Positions 19,202-28,866 of a DNA stretch of 64,000 bases are shown here, in pieces. Origin of the DNA: Fuerstiella sp041398845 (lineage in GTDB: Bacteria > Planctomycetota > Planctomycetia > Planctomycetales > Planctomycetaceae); assembly GCA_041398845.1 (NCBI GenBank), contig JAWKTZ010000006.1, forward strand, positions 496,001 to 560,000, given 5' to 3'. Both the position numbers and the translations under genes were made by a program. The notes beneath the pieces were generated by a model. That model did not search any database, was not told the DNA's origin, and saw only the letters and a list, made by a program, of their open reading frames with translations. Each line of letters opens with the position of its first letter. The stretch's first letter is position 1.

Positions 19202-20392
19202 TCAGAACTCCGCCAGAATCGGAATCACGGCGGTCTGAATCGGGCCGCCCGTGACTTCGACTCGCCCATCCGCATGAATGTAGACATCGATTTCGCTGCG
19301 AACGCCGAATTCCGGCAGATAGATGCCCGGCTCAATGGTAAACAGAGTGCGCGGCAACAGCAGGCGAGTTTCGTGAGTTTCCAGGTTGTCGATGTGAGTA
19401 CCGTTGCCGTGAGTTTCCTGGCCCATGCTGTGTCCCGTGCGATGGCAGAAATATTCCCCATAGCCGGCCGCCGTAATCACATCGCGAACTGCGTCATCCA
19501 CCTGCCAGCCCTGAAGTGGTTCACCCCTGGCAAACGCCACTTTCACGCGGGCAATGCCCGCATCCCGCCCGGCGGCAACGATGTCAAAGATCTTCGTGTA
19601 CTTATCCGGAACTACCGTGCCCACGAAGCCGGTTCGAGTCAGGTCGCTGTAGATCGCATTGGGTTTGTTCTGTTTGGCCCACAGGTCGATCAGCACAAAA
19701 TCGCCTTCCGTGATCGTCGTATTTTTCCCGTGGCCTGTTTCGTAATGCGGGTTGCCTCCGTTTTCGTTTACGCCAACAATCGGAGCGTGATAGGTGGTTA
19801 GATTATGATCGGCAAAATGCTGCATGATCCGATTCTGCACGGCCGTTTCCTGAACACTGCCACTGGATCGAACCTGATCCGCAATGAACTGCCACGCGAC
19901 CCCGAACGCCGCATTGCAGACATCGCAGGCCGCGTAATGAGATTCCAGTTGTTCGTCCGTCAACGTCGCTTCGAACATCGAAATCAAATCACCGGATGGC
20001 TGAACGTCGCAGCCAAAGCTGCGCACAAGTTCCACCGTTCCGGCATCCACTTTGGAAATGTACGGATTGCCGTTCCGAGCCGAATATTCCATGGCCAGCT
20101 TCTGACAGCCGGCAACGATACTCCCGATACCGGCTTCCAGTTCCTTCCATTTCAGATAGATGTGCTTTTGTCCCGGCAGATGATCCAGCACATCATTTTC
20201 AATCCGATGCACCAGCTTCTGAGGTTCTCCGCTGGCGGGAATGAAATACAGGAACCGTCGTGAACTGACAAAGTCGGCCGGAAGCTGCAGAATTCGCTGA
20301 GCCAATACGTTGCTGCCGCGAAAGTCGTACAGCAGCCAGCCATCAAAACCAAACTGTTTCAGAGCGTCCTGAATGGCGGAAAGATCGAACAT
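19202..20392 (-). CDS. M24-family Xaa-Pro aminopeptidase/dipeptidase-like protein
   Basis: 396 residues with an N-terminal creatinase-like domain and a C-terminal pita-bread domain. The five metal ligands of the family can be placed: Asp in VLIDLWAK, Asp in IYSDLTRTG, His in CHRTGHSMGQ, Glu in TIEPGIYLPE and Glu in VRSEIDVYI. Predicted to be a cytoplasmic dinuclear-metal peptidase removing residues before proline, although some family members have other substrates. It converges on the VIT/vWA gene with only 9 bp between the stops. Confidence 0.92.
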   Translation of the reverse strand: MFDLSAIQDALKQFGFDGWLLYDFRGSNVLAQRILQLPADFVSSRRFLYFIPASGEPQKLVHRIENDVLDHLPGQKHIYLKWKELEAGIGSIVAGCQKLAMEYSARNGNPYISKVDAGTVELVRSFGCDVQPSGDLISMFEATLTDEQLESHYAACDVCNAAFGVAWQFIADQVRSSGSVQETAVQNRIMQHFADHNLTTYHAPIVGVNENGGNPHYETGHGKNTTITEGDFVLIDLWAKQNKPNAIYSDLTRTGFVGTVVPDKYTKIFDIVAAGRDAGIARVKVAFARGEPLQGWQVDDAVRDVITAAGYGEYFCHRTGHSMGQETHGNGTHIDNLETHETRLLLPRTLFTIEPGIYLPEFGVRSEIDVYIHADGRVEVTGGPIQTAVIPILAEF

Positions 20393-20587
20393 GATTGGTT
20401 GGGATTCGCAAATGAACTTCGAAAGGACTGGATCAGTGCCGTTTCGCCGACGTCAAACCGTTTGGCCAGCAGGTCGAAGAGTTTCTGTTGGAATCACGGA
20501 ACTCCAAAGGACGTGTCGCCCGCCATAGTACTCGATCGATGCCGTTTCGTGAACGGAAAACCTGCCTTTCACTCACAGAGTCCCACG
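20393..20587. other. Intergenic stretch upstream of the M24 peptidase
   Basis: About 195 bp between the peptidase start and repeat copy C. I see no gene, RNA or clear promoter. It must carry the promoter of the leftward peptidase gene. Confidence 0.5.
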
Positions 20588-20744
20588 GGGTGGCACGTCT
20601 TCGCAGAAGGCGTGTCGCGCAGCGATGGGAAACTCTGTTGACGCGTTCTATTCAGAAGCAACGTGGCCATCGTGACAGACCGTTGAATCGCGGTTTCCAA
20701 TCGCTGCGCGACACATCTTGCCTGAACGGCAAGATGTGCCACCC
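20588..20744. repeat. Palindromic repeat family 1, copy C (best preserved)
   Basis: 157-bp inverted repeat. The left arm reads GGGTGGCAC, an inner CTTCGCAGAAG hairpin, then GTGTCGCGCAGCGATGGGAA. The right arm mirrors it: GTTTCCAATCGCTGCGCGAC, an inner hairpin CTTGCCTGAACGGCAAG, then GTGCCACCC. It lies 22 bp beyond the stop of the leftward ABC permease (20766). Confidence 0.9.
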
Positions 20745-20765
20745 GCATCGAGTTGGCGGACCGCA

Positions 20766-21968
20766 TCAAAACAGCAGCGACTTCAACCCGTCCGACGCCA
20801 CCGAGTGACTCACCCAGGCCGCGCCGAGCGCCAATGTGACACCGGCCAGCACCATCAGCAGAATTTCTGAGCCAATCAGCATGGCAATCGTGAAGCGGCT
20901 ACAGCCAAGCTTGAACATGGTCTGCAGTTCTGTAGTCCGCAGCCGCACCGACAACAGCAACACAAGACTCAACAGCAAGGCCGTGACAATCGCCGCCAGC
21001 AGCGAACTGATCCACACGAGTTGTTCAACTCGAAAGACAATGTTCAACAGGTCCTGCACAACTTCTGTCGGCTTCACGCACTGCGCCGTTTCCGTCCGCA
21101 CGGAAGCGTATCGGCCCAGCAGCAGAGTCTGATCCTTGCGACTTCGAGGATCAGCAATGACGGCTGACACGGGAAACGTGGCTTCATCACCATGGAAATG
21201 AAAGGACGCCAGATTCTGTGCCGTGATTTCGGTGTACGGCAACACGGCGGCGCTGGCGGTGACTGACGTGTCGGTCTTTTCCAGCAACACTCCATCATCC
21301 ACGGTTTCGTTCTGCAGGGCCTGATGGCCGTGGCCAATGCCGTCGATGATCCATGCCGTCCTGATGTCCACAAAAACAACGTCGTCATCGGGCGAATGCG
21401 ACCGCCCCAGAACTCCGACGATGTTCATTTTCAGAGGATAGTCTCCTGCCAGGTTAAACGCGTTTTTCGGAGCCGACAGAATTCGGTCGCCAGCCTGCAG
21501 GTTCATTCGCTGAGCCACATTGCAGCCGATCACACAGTCGCCCAGAATTCCCAGACCACTGCCTGCGGCGACAAACAGTTTGCGGAATTCGAAGTACTCC
21601 AGCGTCGTGCCGACGATTGGAACGCCGTCGATGTTGTTGACGCTTTGAGTCCGATATTTCACGTGAATCGGCATGGCCGTGGCAAAGCCGCTGTCCTGAA
21701 CATAGTTGGCTTCGGCCATGGTTGTGAGATCAGGCGGCACGGTATCGAAGTACAATGCGTTTAGAGCCAGATCAATGCGACTGCCTTTGGCTCCGATCAC
21801 CAGCGGAGTCGCGTTGGCTCGAGCAACGATTTCTGTGCGAAACTGGTTCAGCAGCATGCGAACGGTCATTGGCAGCCACAAGGTCAACGCCAGGCACAAG
21901 ACAATGGTGACGGTTCGCCCGCGAGACCACCACAATGATCGAATCGCCAGATACAACGCATTCTTCAT
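20766..21968 (-). CDS. FtsX/MacB-type ABC transporter permease
   Basis: 400 residues with one N-terminal membrane segment (about 15-35), a large extracytoplasmic region of about 230 residues, and three C-terminal membrane segments, the topology of the LolC/E-MacB-FtsX permease family. The start overlaps the stop of the adjacent ATPase gene by 4 bp, so the two form one transporter. Related systems move lipoproteins, export macrolides or peptides, or drive cell-wall enzymes mechanically. Nothing in the neighbourhood identifies the cargo. Confidence 0.88.
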   Translation of the reverse strand: MKNALYLAIRSLWWSRGRTVTIVLCLALTLWLPMTVRMLLNQFRTEIVARANATPLVIGAKGSRIDLALNALYFDTVPPDLTTMAEANYVQDSGFATAMPIHVKYRTQSVNNIDGVPIVGTTLEYFEFRKLFVAAGSGLGILGDCVIGCNVAQRMNLQAGDRILSAPKNAFNLAGDYPLKMNIVGVLGRSHSPDDDVVFVDIRTAWIIDGIGHGHQALQNETVDDGVLLEKTDTSVTASAAVLPYTEITAQNLASFHFHGDEATFPVSAVIADPRSRKDQTLLLGRYASVRTETAQCVKPTEVVQDLLNIVFRVEQLVWISSLLAAIVTALLLSLVLLLSVRLRTTELQTMFKLGCSRFTIAMLIGSEILLMVLAGVTLALGAAWVSHSVASDGLKSLLF

Positions 21969-22633
21969 GACGCCGCCGGAGTCAAAAACTGAGCGAAGTC
22001 GATCGTCTGATCAAAGTGGTGCAGCAGGGAATGGTCGTGCGTGACCATCACCAGAGTTGCCTGTTCTTCGGAAACCGATTTCAGCAACAGTTGCAGAATC
22101 TGTTCAGACGTGACGGGATCCAGATTACCCGTGGGTTCGTCGGCCAGAATGACGGACGGCCGCGTCAGCAACGCTCGGCAAATCGAAACCCGTTGACGTT
22201 CGCCCTGCGACAACCGCGTCACCGATTTGCGAACATGCTGTTCCAGCCCGGCAGCCACCAACAGCGAAAGAGCTCGGTCTCGGACATCCTGCGTTAACGC
22301 GACAGCGTCACCAATGCGGCAGGGCAGCAGCACATTGTCCAGGACCGACAGATATTCGATCAGCTCAAAGTTCTGAAACACCATGCCGACGTGCTGCAGA
22401 CGAAATCGCCGACGAGCGGCCTCAGACATGCCGGACACGGATTGCTCATTGACCGTGATCTGTCCGGCTTGCGGCAACAGAATCCCAGCCATCAGGTGCA
22501 GCAAAGTTGTCTTCCCCGACCCGCTGGGACCCACAACGGCCGTCGCGCAAAGAGAATCGATCTGCAGATGTTCGATGAACAGATCGAAGCTGCTGTGCGG
22601 ATAAGAAAACTGCAGTTGGCGAATATCAATCAT
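21965..22633 (-). CDS. LolD/MacB-type ABC transporter ATP-binding protein
   Basis: 222 residues, typical for this class. Walker A is GPSGSGKTT (about residues 36-44), the signature is LSQGERQRVS, and Walker B is VILADEPTGNLDP; the Q-loop region GMVFQNFELIEYLSVLDN matches LolD-type ATPases. It powers the permease encoded directly downstream with a 4-bp overlap. The gene is first in its two-gene leftward operon, starting about 90 bp from the terminator of the DUF1559 gene. Confidence 0.95.
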   Translation of the reverse strand: MIDIRQLQFSYPHSSFDLFIEHLQIDSLCATAVVGPSGSGKTTLLHLMAGILLPQAGQITVNEQSVSGMSEAARRRFRLQHVGMVFQNFELIEYLSVLDNVLLPCRIGDAVALTQDVRDRALSLLVAAGLEQHVRKSVTRLSQGERQRVSICRALLTRPSVILADEPTGNLDPVTSEQILQLLLKSVSEEQATLVMVTHDHSLLHHFDQTIDFAQFLTPAAS

Positions 22634-22712
22634 CGCCCGCAGTATACCTGGCGGTGGATTGGCTCGCTATCACTTTGGTGGAAACGTTCCGGCCATGAGC
22701 CTGTTGCTGGAA

Positions 22713-22747
22713 CGAAAAAAAACGCCCGACTTTGAGAGTCGGGCGTT
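22713..22747 (-). terminator. Rho-independent terminator of the DUF1559 gene
   Basis: Reading the minus strand, a perfect 11-bp stem (AACGCCCGACT / AGTCGGGCGTT) with a 5-nt loop is followed by a run of eight T residues. It starts 32 bp after the stop at 22779. This is the clearest intrinsic terminator in the window. Confidence 0.93.
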
Positions 22748-22778
22748 GGTCGGAACATGGAACTCAGACGATTCTCGT

Positions 22779-23930
22779 TTAGAAAGAATCGCCGCTGAGT
22801 GGTGATTCGATCCCTGAAACATTGGCTCGCAGACGTGTAGCCGATGGAGTGATTAAACTTGTGTAGACAGCTTTATCGATGTCTTCGCTGATCGTCCGGG
22901 CCGACCCGTCACACATTGATACCACCACGATGCCGGGGTGGTTCGAGTTCAGGAATGGACGCTGACCATCTGGGCCGGTCTTGGCTTCGTTCGGGAATGC
23001 CGGGGCTGCTGTGGCCGTTCCGTAACCTTCCATCGCGGGAACAATGTTACCCAGATGCACCGTTGCACTCAGCAGAGCGGGATCAACCGGGTAAAGAAAT
23101 CCGATTGCTCGCGTTCTCGGGTCAGCAAAGTTGACACCACCGGCGTTAATGTTCTCGCCGAACATCAGTGTGTTACCTGAACCATCGTAAATTTTTCCGA
23201 CTGTTGCACTGGAGTCTCTTGTCGCCGGAACGCCACCGAAATCCGGCCAGAACACTCCCGTTGCCTGTGTAACTGTACTGTCATCCGGATCACTCGTGCT
23301 GCCGATGTTGTTCACCACTGCGTCACCGTCCCAGTCGAAGCCTTCAGCAATGAAGCTGTGCTGGACAGCGCCCAGATCGTTTGCAAATGCCCCGGACGAT
23401 AGAGTACCGAACCCTGTATTCGCCACATAAGTGAGGCCGCCAGCAACCTGAAATGCAGATTCGTCATTGGGGCAGGCCAACGCTTCGACATAGAGATTCG
23501 TCAGCAAAGTACCGTTCGCGCCGGCAACTCCACCAACCGCTGTGTCGTCAAAGGGTGCATCTTTGTTCCAGCGGTCATAGGTCGCCTGCTGGTCCATGTA
23601 TGGCAACAGTTCGATGACCCAACTGCGTCCGTTGATCCGACCAGTTGCCGTTGCTGTTCCACCAGCAGCGACATACTCGTCATCCAACGGAAAATACGCC
23701 AACGCCGGCAACTGGCTCTTGTTCCCCGAGGCAAAATTCAATGCAGCCAATGACACGTTGCGGATGTTGTTCAGACACTGAGTCCGCCGTGCGGCTTCGC
23801 GAGCGCTCTGAATGGCGGGCAGGATCAGGGACATCAGCGTGGCGATGATGGAAATCACCACCAGCAATTCAATCAGGGTAAAGCCGCGTCGTGTTTTGGG
23901 CGACGGGTTCAGAGGACGACGTGACTGCAT
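22779..23930 (-). CDS. DUF1559 prepilin-like protein
   Basis: 383 residues from ATG 23930, which has a good ribosome site (GGAGAG) and begins MQSRRPLNPSPKTRRG; the frame remains open to 24020. The type IV prepilin-like leader is RRGFTLIELLVVISIIATLM, cleaved after the glycine before Phe. The C-terminal half has the family's NHPG...CDGS pattern (H-X9-DG motif). Planctomycetes encode dozens of these pseudopilin-like proteins and their role is not established. A long AT-rich leader lies upstream and a strong terminator follows. Confidence 0.95.
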   Translation of the reverse strand: MQSRRPLNPSPKTRRGFTLIELLVVISIIATLMSLILPAIQSAREAARRTQCLNNIRNVSLAALNFASGNKSQLPALAYFPLDDEYVAAGGTATATGRINGRSWVIELLPYMDQQATYDRWNKDAPFDDTAVGGVAGANGTLLTNLYVEALACPNDESAFQVAGGLTYVANTGFGTLSSGAFANDLGAVQHSFIAEGFDWDGDAVVNNIGSTSDPDDSTVTQATGVFWPDFGGVPATRDSSATVGKIYDGSGNTLMFGENINAGGVNFADPRTRAIGFLYPVDPALLSATVHLGNIVPAMEGYGTATAAPAFPNEAKTGPDGQRPFLNSNHPGIVVVSMCDGSARTISEDIDKAVYTSLITPSATRLRANVSGIESPLSGDSF

Positions 23931-24303
23931 GAGTGCTCTCCAGCAAAGTTGATTGGACGTGGTTCCGATGGGCGATTCAAAATCAAAACAAGGGCCGGCT
24001 CCGTGCCTCTTTGTAGTCATCCTGCAAGTCCGAAATCAAGGAATCCGACTTCGGTCGAGCAACGTTCCCTTTGTGAATTCTGCTTCGTGGTGCTAGTAAC
24101 GCAAATTCTGGGGCAATTCCGGAGAAATGTCTGTACTAATTGACAATTATCTAAAATTTTCACCTAAAACCAATCACCACAACGTCTTGCATTATGCTCG
24201 ATTCCGACGTTCCTCCCAACCGGACAGCCTCGACCGTGGCCAATCGCAGACAGTTTGTTGCGTTCCAACGCGCTGCAATTTGCTACAGAACGGTTTCTGC
24301 CAA
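23931..24303. other. Intergenic leader of the DUF1559 gene, with an AT-rich patch
   Basis: About 370 bp without a gene. The patch 24120-24200 is clearly richer in A and T than its surroundings. On the minus strand it contains TTGGTT and GATAAT about 16 bp apart, a possible sigma-70-like promoter for the leftward DUF1559 gene. The assignment is tentative. Confidence 0.35.
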
Positions 24304-24461
24304 GGGTGGCACTCCTTCCACGACGGCGTGTCGCGGAGCGATGGGAAAACTTGATCAGACACTCTTTTGCCAACCACCGCGATTTTTTCCAAGAGATCGT
24401 CGAATCACGGTTTCCGATCGCTGCGCGACACAACTTGCCTGAACGGCAAGATGTGGTACCC
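24304..24461. repeat. Palindromic repeat family 1, copy D
   Basis: 158-bp inverted repeat opening with GGGTGGCAC and closing with the slightly changed GTGGTACCC. The inner segments GTGTCGCGGAGCGATGGGAA and GTTTCCGATCGCTGCGCGAC match copy C, and the right arm has the same CTTGCCTGAACGGCAAG hairpin. It ends 12 bp from the stop of the leftward pseudouridine synthase gene. Confidence 0.88.
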
Positions 24462-24472
24462 GGAACTGGTGT

Positions 24473-25462
24473 TCAGCGAGCTTTCCCCTGCAGACGGTTC
24501 AGAAAACGTTGCATGTCCGGCGGCCATGGAGTTTCGAAATGCAGTGTCTTGAACGTTAAGGGATGCTGAAACTTCAGTTCTGCAGCGTGCAGAGCCAGGC
24601 GGTGAATCCGGCTGTCATCGGCAATCGGATCCTGCTGAAAAGCACCTCGATATTTAATGTCACCGCAGATCGGATGGCCCAATTCTGCCAGGTGAATGCG
24701 AATTTGATTGGTGCGGCCCGTTTCCAGACGACATTCCAGTTCACTATACGGGCCAATGGTTCGCAGCGTGCGAAAGTGAGTGACCGCCGACTGGCCAATG
24801 GTTGTATCCAGCGTGCTGCCGCGCAACCCGTCGCCTCGATCACGAATCAACTGCGACGTCACGGTCTGCTCGGCAATGGTCCCGGGAACCAGAGCAAAAT
24901 ACTTCCGAACAGCGTCGTGTTTGGCAAACTGCTGAATGATTCGTTTCTGAGCTTCCTCAGTGCGGGCAAACACCAGCAAGCCGCTGGAGTCTCGGTCGAT
25001 GCGATGCACCGACAGTAGTTTCGGAAGCCGTTGCGTGTTGGTTTCTGCCTTGTTGCGTTTGGCTGCGTGTTCGCCAATGAGTCGCGGCACGCATTCGTCC
25101 AGAGTCGGCTGAAGGTTACGTTTGGCCCACGACCAGCTCATTTCCGACGCTCGTCGCAAAGTCACCATCCCGGACGGCTTTTCCACGATCACCACTTCTT
25201 TATCGACGTACCGCACCAAAACATCGGCATCCGTCGGAGGCGGCGGAATCGGTTGGTCGCCAACTGTCACGACTTCACCGGAACTCACGCGTCGAGCTTC
25301 ATCCACGCACAGCACTCGGCCGATCGCCACCTTTCGACCTTGCAGTAACTTTCGCACGGCCGACCATGAAGGCTGGTCAGGAAGGTGCCGACGCAACGCG
25401 GTCAACACGGTTTCTTTGGCGTCGACATCGGCGGGAATCGTGAATTCGTGAACGATGGGCAT
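24473..25462 (-). CDS. RluD/RluA-family pseudouridine synthase
   Basis: 329 residues. An N-terminal S4-like RNA-binding segment (about 30-75: SWSAVRKLLQGRKVAIGRVL) is followed by the catalytic domain with the family signature HRIDRDSSGLLVFA, where the Asp of HRID is the catalytic residue, and the conserved GRTNQIRIHLAELGHPICGD. It should isomerise specific uridines in 23S rRNA or tRNA; the exact target cannot be told. A short insertion between the start of the catalytic domain and the signature (QLIGEHAAKRNKAETNTQ region) is slightly unusual. Confidence 0.92.
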   Translation of the reverse strand: MPIVHEFTIPADVDAKETVLTALRRHLPDQPSWSAVRKLLQGRKVAIGRVLCVDEARRVSSGEVVTVGDQPIPPPPTDADVLVRYVDKEVVIVEKPSGMVTLRRASEMSWSWAKRNLQPTLDECVPRLIGEHAAKRNKAETNTQRLPKLLSVHRIDRDSSGLLVFARTEEAQKRIIQQFAKHDAVRKYFALVPGTIAEQTVTSQLIRDRGDGLRGSTLDTTIGQSAVTHFRTLRTIGPYSELECRLETGRTNQIRIHLAELGHPICGDIKYRGAFQQDPIADDSRIHRLALHAAELKFQHPLTFKTLHFETPWPPDMQRFLNRLQGKAR

Positions 25463-25605
25463 TGAACGGCTGTGTGAGGGAATAAAGCGGGAGTTTCTCA
25501 GTCATCGCTCTGCAGATGATTTCCATTTGGCTCCAGCGACCAGCGGGAGCGGGTCTGAAACGTTCCATGCAGATTGGAGATGCCAAGCCAACGGGTCAAG
25601 GGCAA

Positions 25606-25746
25606 TGCCTAACGCCGTGAAAAGTTTTCTGGCAGGAAACCACAGTTCGTTTAACCCGACCCGGAGGGGAAGCGACTCTGTCCATCGGGAGCACCTCCCC
25701 TCCGGGTCGGGTTAAACGAAGTTGAAGCTCTTCATGGCGTTGGGCA
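25606..25746. repeat. Palindromic repeat family 3 (AACCCGACCCGGAGGGGA)
   Basis: About 141-bp inverted repeat. The inner arms, at 25653-25675 and 25693-25716, pair perfectly over at least 20 bp around AACCCGACCCGGAGGGGA. The outer arms pair less well: TGCCTAACGCCGTGAA on the left with TTCATGGCGTTGGGCA on the right. It begins 10 bp beyond the stop of asnS. There is no T-run, so it is not a classical terminator. Confidence 0.88.
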
Positions 25747-25755
25747 AGGCCATTG

Positions 25756-27147
<1,392 letters not shown>

Positions 27148-27314
27148 GTGTGAGGTTTTCAGCGAGATGGTTTTCGGCCAGGAAAATCACCGGAAAGAGA
27201 CAATCGATGCGACCAGTCGCCTCGATGAACGCTTTTTTAGATGATAGGCTGCGGGCTGGCCAGTGAGGTTGCTGGCGAAATTCCCCCGTTTGTGTCTTGA
27301 AGACAGAAAGATTG

Positions 27315-27596
27315 ATGATGTCAACCGCCGCCGCTCGCCACATTCTTGTGCCGGATGAAGCCAAGTGCCTGGAACTGAAACAACAGATTGCTGACGGAGC
27401 TGATTTTGCCGACGTCGCAAAAGAACACAGCCAGTGTCCTTCCGGTGCTCGAGGCGGCGACCTGGGAACCTTTGGACAGGGCCAGATGGTGCCGGAATTC
27501 GACAAGGTGGTGTTCAATGAAGAACTCAACACCGTGCACGGCCCGGTGAAAACTCAGTTTGGCTATCACCTGCTGGAAATCACAGCTCGAACCTGA
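27315..27596 (+). CDS. Small parvulin-type peptidyl-prolyl isomerase
   Basis: 93 residues, essentially one parvulin (PpiC/Pin1-like) domain: ARHILVPDEAKC at the start, GADFADVAKEHSQCPSGARG in the middle, then GGDLGTFGQGQMVPEFDKVV and a GYHLLEI ending. It has no signal peptide, so it resembles the cytoplasmic single-domain PpiC of E. coli. Two adjacent ATGs (27315 and 27318) are possible starts, with AGAAAG upstream; an earlier in-frame TTG at 27297 seems less likely. Confidence 0.92.
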   Translation: MMSTAAARHILVPDEAKCLELKQQIADGADFADVAKEHSQCPSGARGGDLGTFGQGQMVPEFDKVVFNEELNTVHGPVKTQFGYHLLEITART

Positions 27597-27674
27597 TCAG
27601 AGCTGGCCGGATCATGAATTGAAGTCGAATTCCAGAAGTCGAATTCCAGAGGTCTGGCGATCGCGCATGAAGAA

Positions 27675-27703
27675 GCCATTCGCGTCATCATGACGCGAAT
27701 GGC
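27675..27703. terminator. Perfect hairpin between convergent genes
   Basis: GCCATTCGCGTCAT and ATGACGCGAATGGC form a perfect 14-bp stem around a single C, between the parvulin gene ending at 27596 and the leftward gene ending at 27745. No long T-run follows on either strand, although the minus strand has TTCTTC. A bidirectional terminator is the likely role. A 14-bp direct repeat (AGTCGAATTCCAGA) lies just before it at about 27622-27650. Confidence 0.55.
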
Positions 27704-27744
27704 CGGAGGAAAAGGATTCCGAACGTCTGAACTGCGGTGCTTGA

Positions 27745-28536
27745 TTAGCTGCGGTTGAAGTTGATGCTGGCTGCATTGTTGCCCGCCACTTTGAAACTGA
27801 ACCCGTCGTTCCCACTGATTGTCATTCCGCCGGAAAGCTGCTGGCTGTCATTCGATCGATTCAGGCTCAGCGAACCGTTGCTGACCGTGTAGGTTCCGGA
27901 AAAGCTGCTGGAACTTCCCGATTTGTTGGTCGCAATCCAGGTAAAGGTTCCGTCGGCCTGCAAAGAAAGGCTCACAGTGGCTCCGTTGCCCAGCGTCGCC
28001 TTCCAGTTGCCAACATGAGCAGGCGTTTGAACCTGCGGAGCCGGAGCGGTCGCGGTCGGAGGCGCGAAACCTCCCAACGCCTGCAGAGCTGACATCTGAG
28101 CATTGTTGCCGGCAGGTGCCTGAGTAGGAGGTGCGGCCTGCGGTTGAACCGTCTGTGGCTGAGTTTGTGTTTGGGGCGGAGTTTGGGTCTGTGCCTGTGG
28201 AGCCTGAGCGACCTGCTGAGGCACCGGATTCGGCTGAGACACCGTCTGGACGGGCTGCGGCTGAGCAATGGGTTGCTGCACGAACTGTGGTTGCGGAGCA
28301 ATCTGCACGGGCGGCGCGGGTTGAACATACTGAACGGGCCGTGAGTAGCTGTAATTGTGTGACGGAAAACTGTTGTAGTTGCTGTACCCACCATAGGAAT
28401 GGGAAGAAAAACCTCCCGAATATCCGCGAGAAAACCCGCCGCCACCGCCACCTTTACAGGCTCGGGCTTCATGCACGGCAGTGAGAATCGTCAGAGCAAA
28501 AGCAGCGGTCAGCAGAGTTTTTTTTGAGAAGGTCAT
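27745..28536 (-). CDS. Secreted protein with Gly/Tyr/Ser and Pro/Gln-rich linker
   Basis: 263 residues from ATG 28536, with AAGGAAC as ribosome site; the frame extends to 28596 without support. A signal peptide (FSKKTLLTAAFALTILTAVH) is followed by a Gly/Ser/Tyr-rich stretch (about 30-65), a Pro/Gln/Ala/Val/Thr-rich linker (about 66-165), and a compact beta-rich C-terminal domain from about residue 175 (GNWKATLGNGATVSLSLQAD) that ends the protein. That last domain resembles a small lipocalin-like or secreted planctomycete module. No function can be assigned. Confidence 0.8.
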   Translation of the reverse strand: MTFSKKTLLTAAFALTILTAVHEARACKGGGGGGFSRGYSGGFSSHSYGGYSNYNSFPSHNYSYSRPVQYVQPAPPVQIAPQPQFVQQPIAQPQPVQTVSQPNPVPQQVAQAPQAQTQTPPQTQTQPQTVQPQAAPPTQAPAGNNAQMSALQALGGFAPPTATAPAPQVQTPAHVGNWKATLGNGATVSLSLQADGTFTWIATNKSGSSSSFSGTYTVSNGSLSLNRSNDSQQLSGGMTISGNDGFSFKVAGNNAASINFNRS

Positions 28537-28866
28537 GATTCTGTTCCTTTGTAATGAAGTGATCGGAAAGCTGTTTCGTTGGGTCATGACACCCACAGCG
28601 TGATCGCTCCGACTCTGTTACTGACGTTTTCCAAAAAACAGCAACTCTGCCGATCAGTGGAGTCTGATCGGCAGCGGCAGAAAAACGCTCGACGGGTCGG
28701 CAGATTCATCCTGTTTTCGCTAACGAAATTGCGGATTGAATCGTAGAATCGGCAGACAAGCAGTGTTTTTTTCTGTCATACCGGCCTGCCTTGAACCACG
28801 CTGGTTGTTCGTAACGTCTTTCGCAAAAACACGTTACAGCTTCACTTGCGGTTTGGAAGTTTTTCA
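28537..28866. other. Divergent promoter region with hairpin at 28647-28674
   Basis: 330 bp between divergent genes. It contains CTGCCGATCA and TGATCGGCAG (28647-28656 and 28665-28674), a perfect 10-bp stem with an 8-nt loop. On the minus strand the stem is followed 8-9 nt later by TTTTTT, so a transcript towards the leftward gene would pass a terminator-like structure before its start codon. An attenuator is possible but unproven. Confidence 0.4.
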
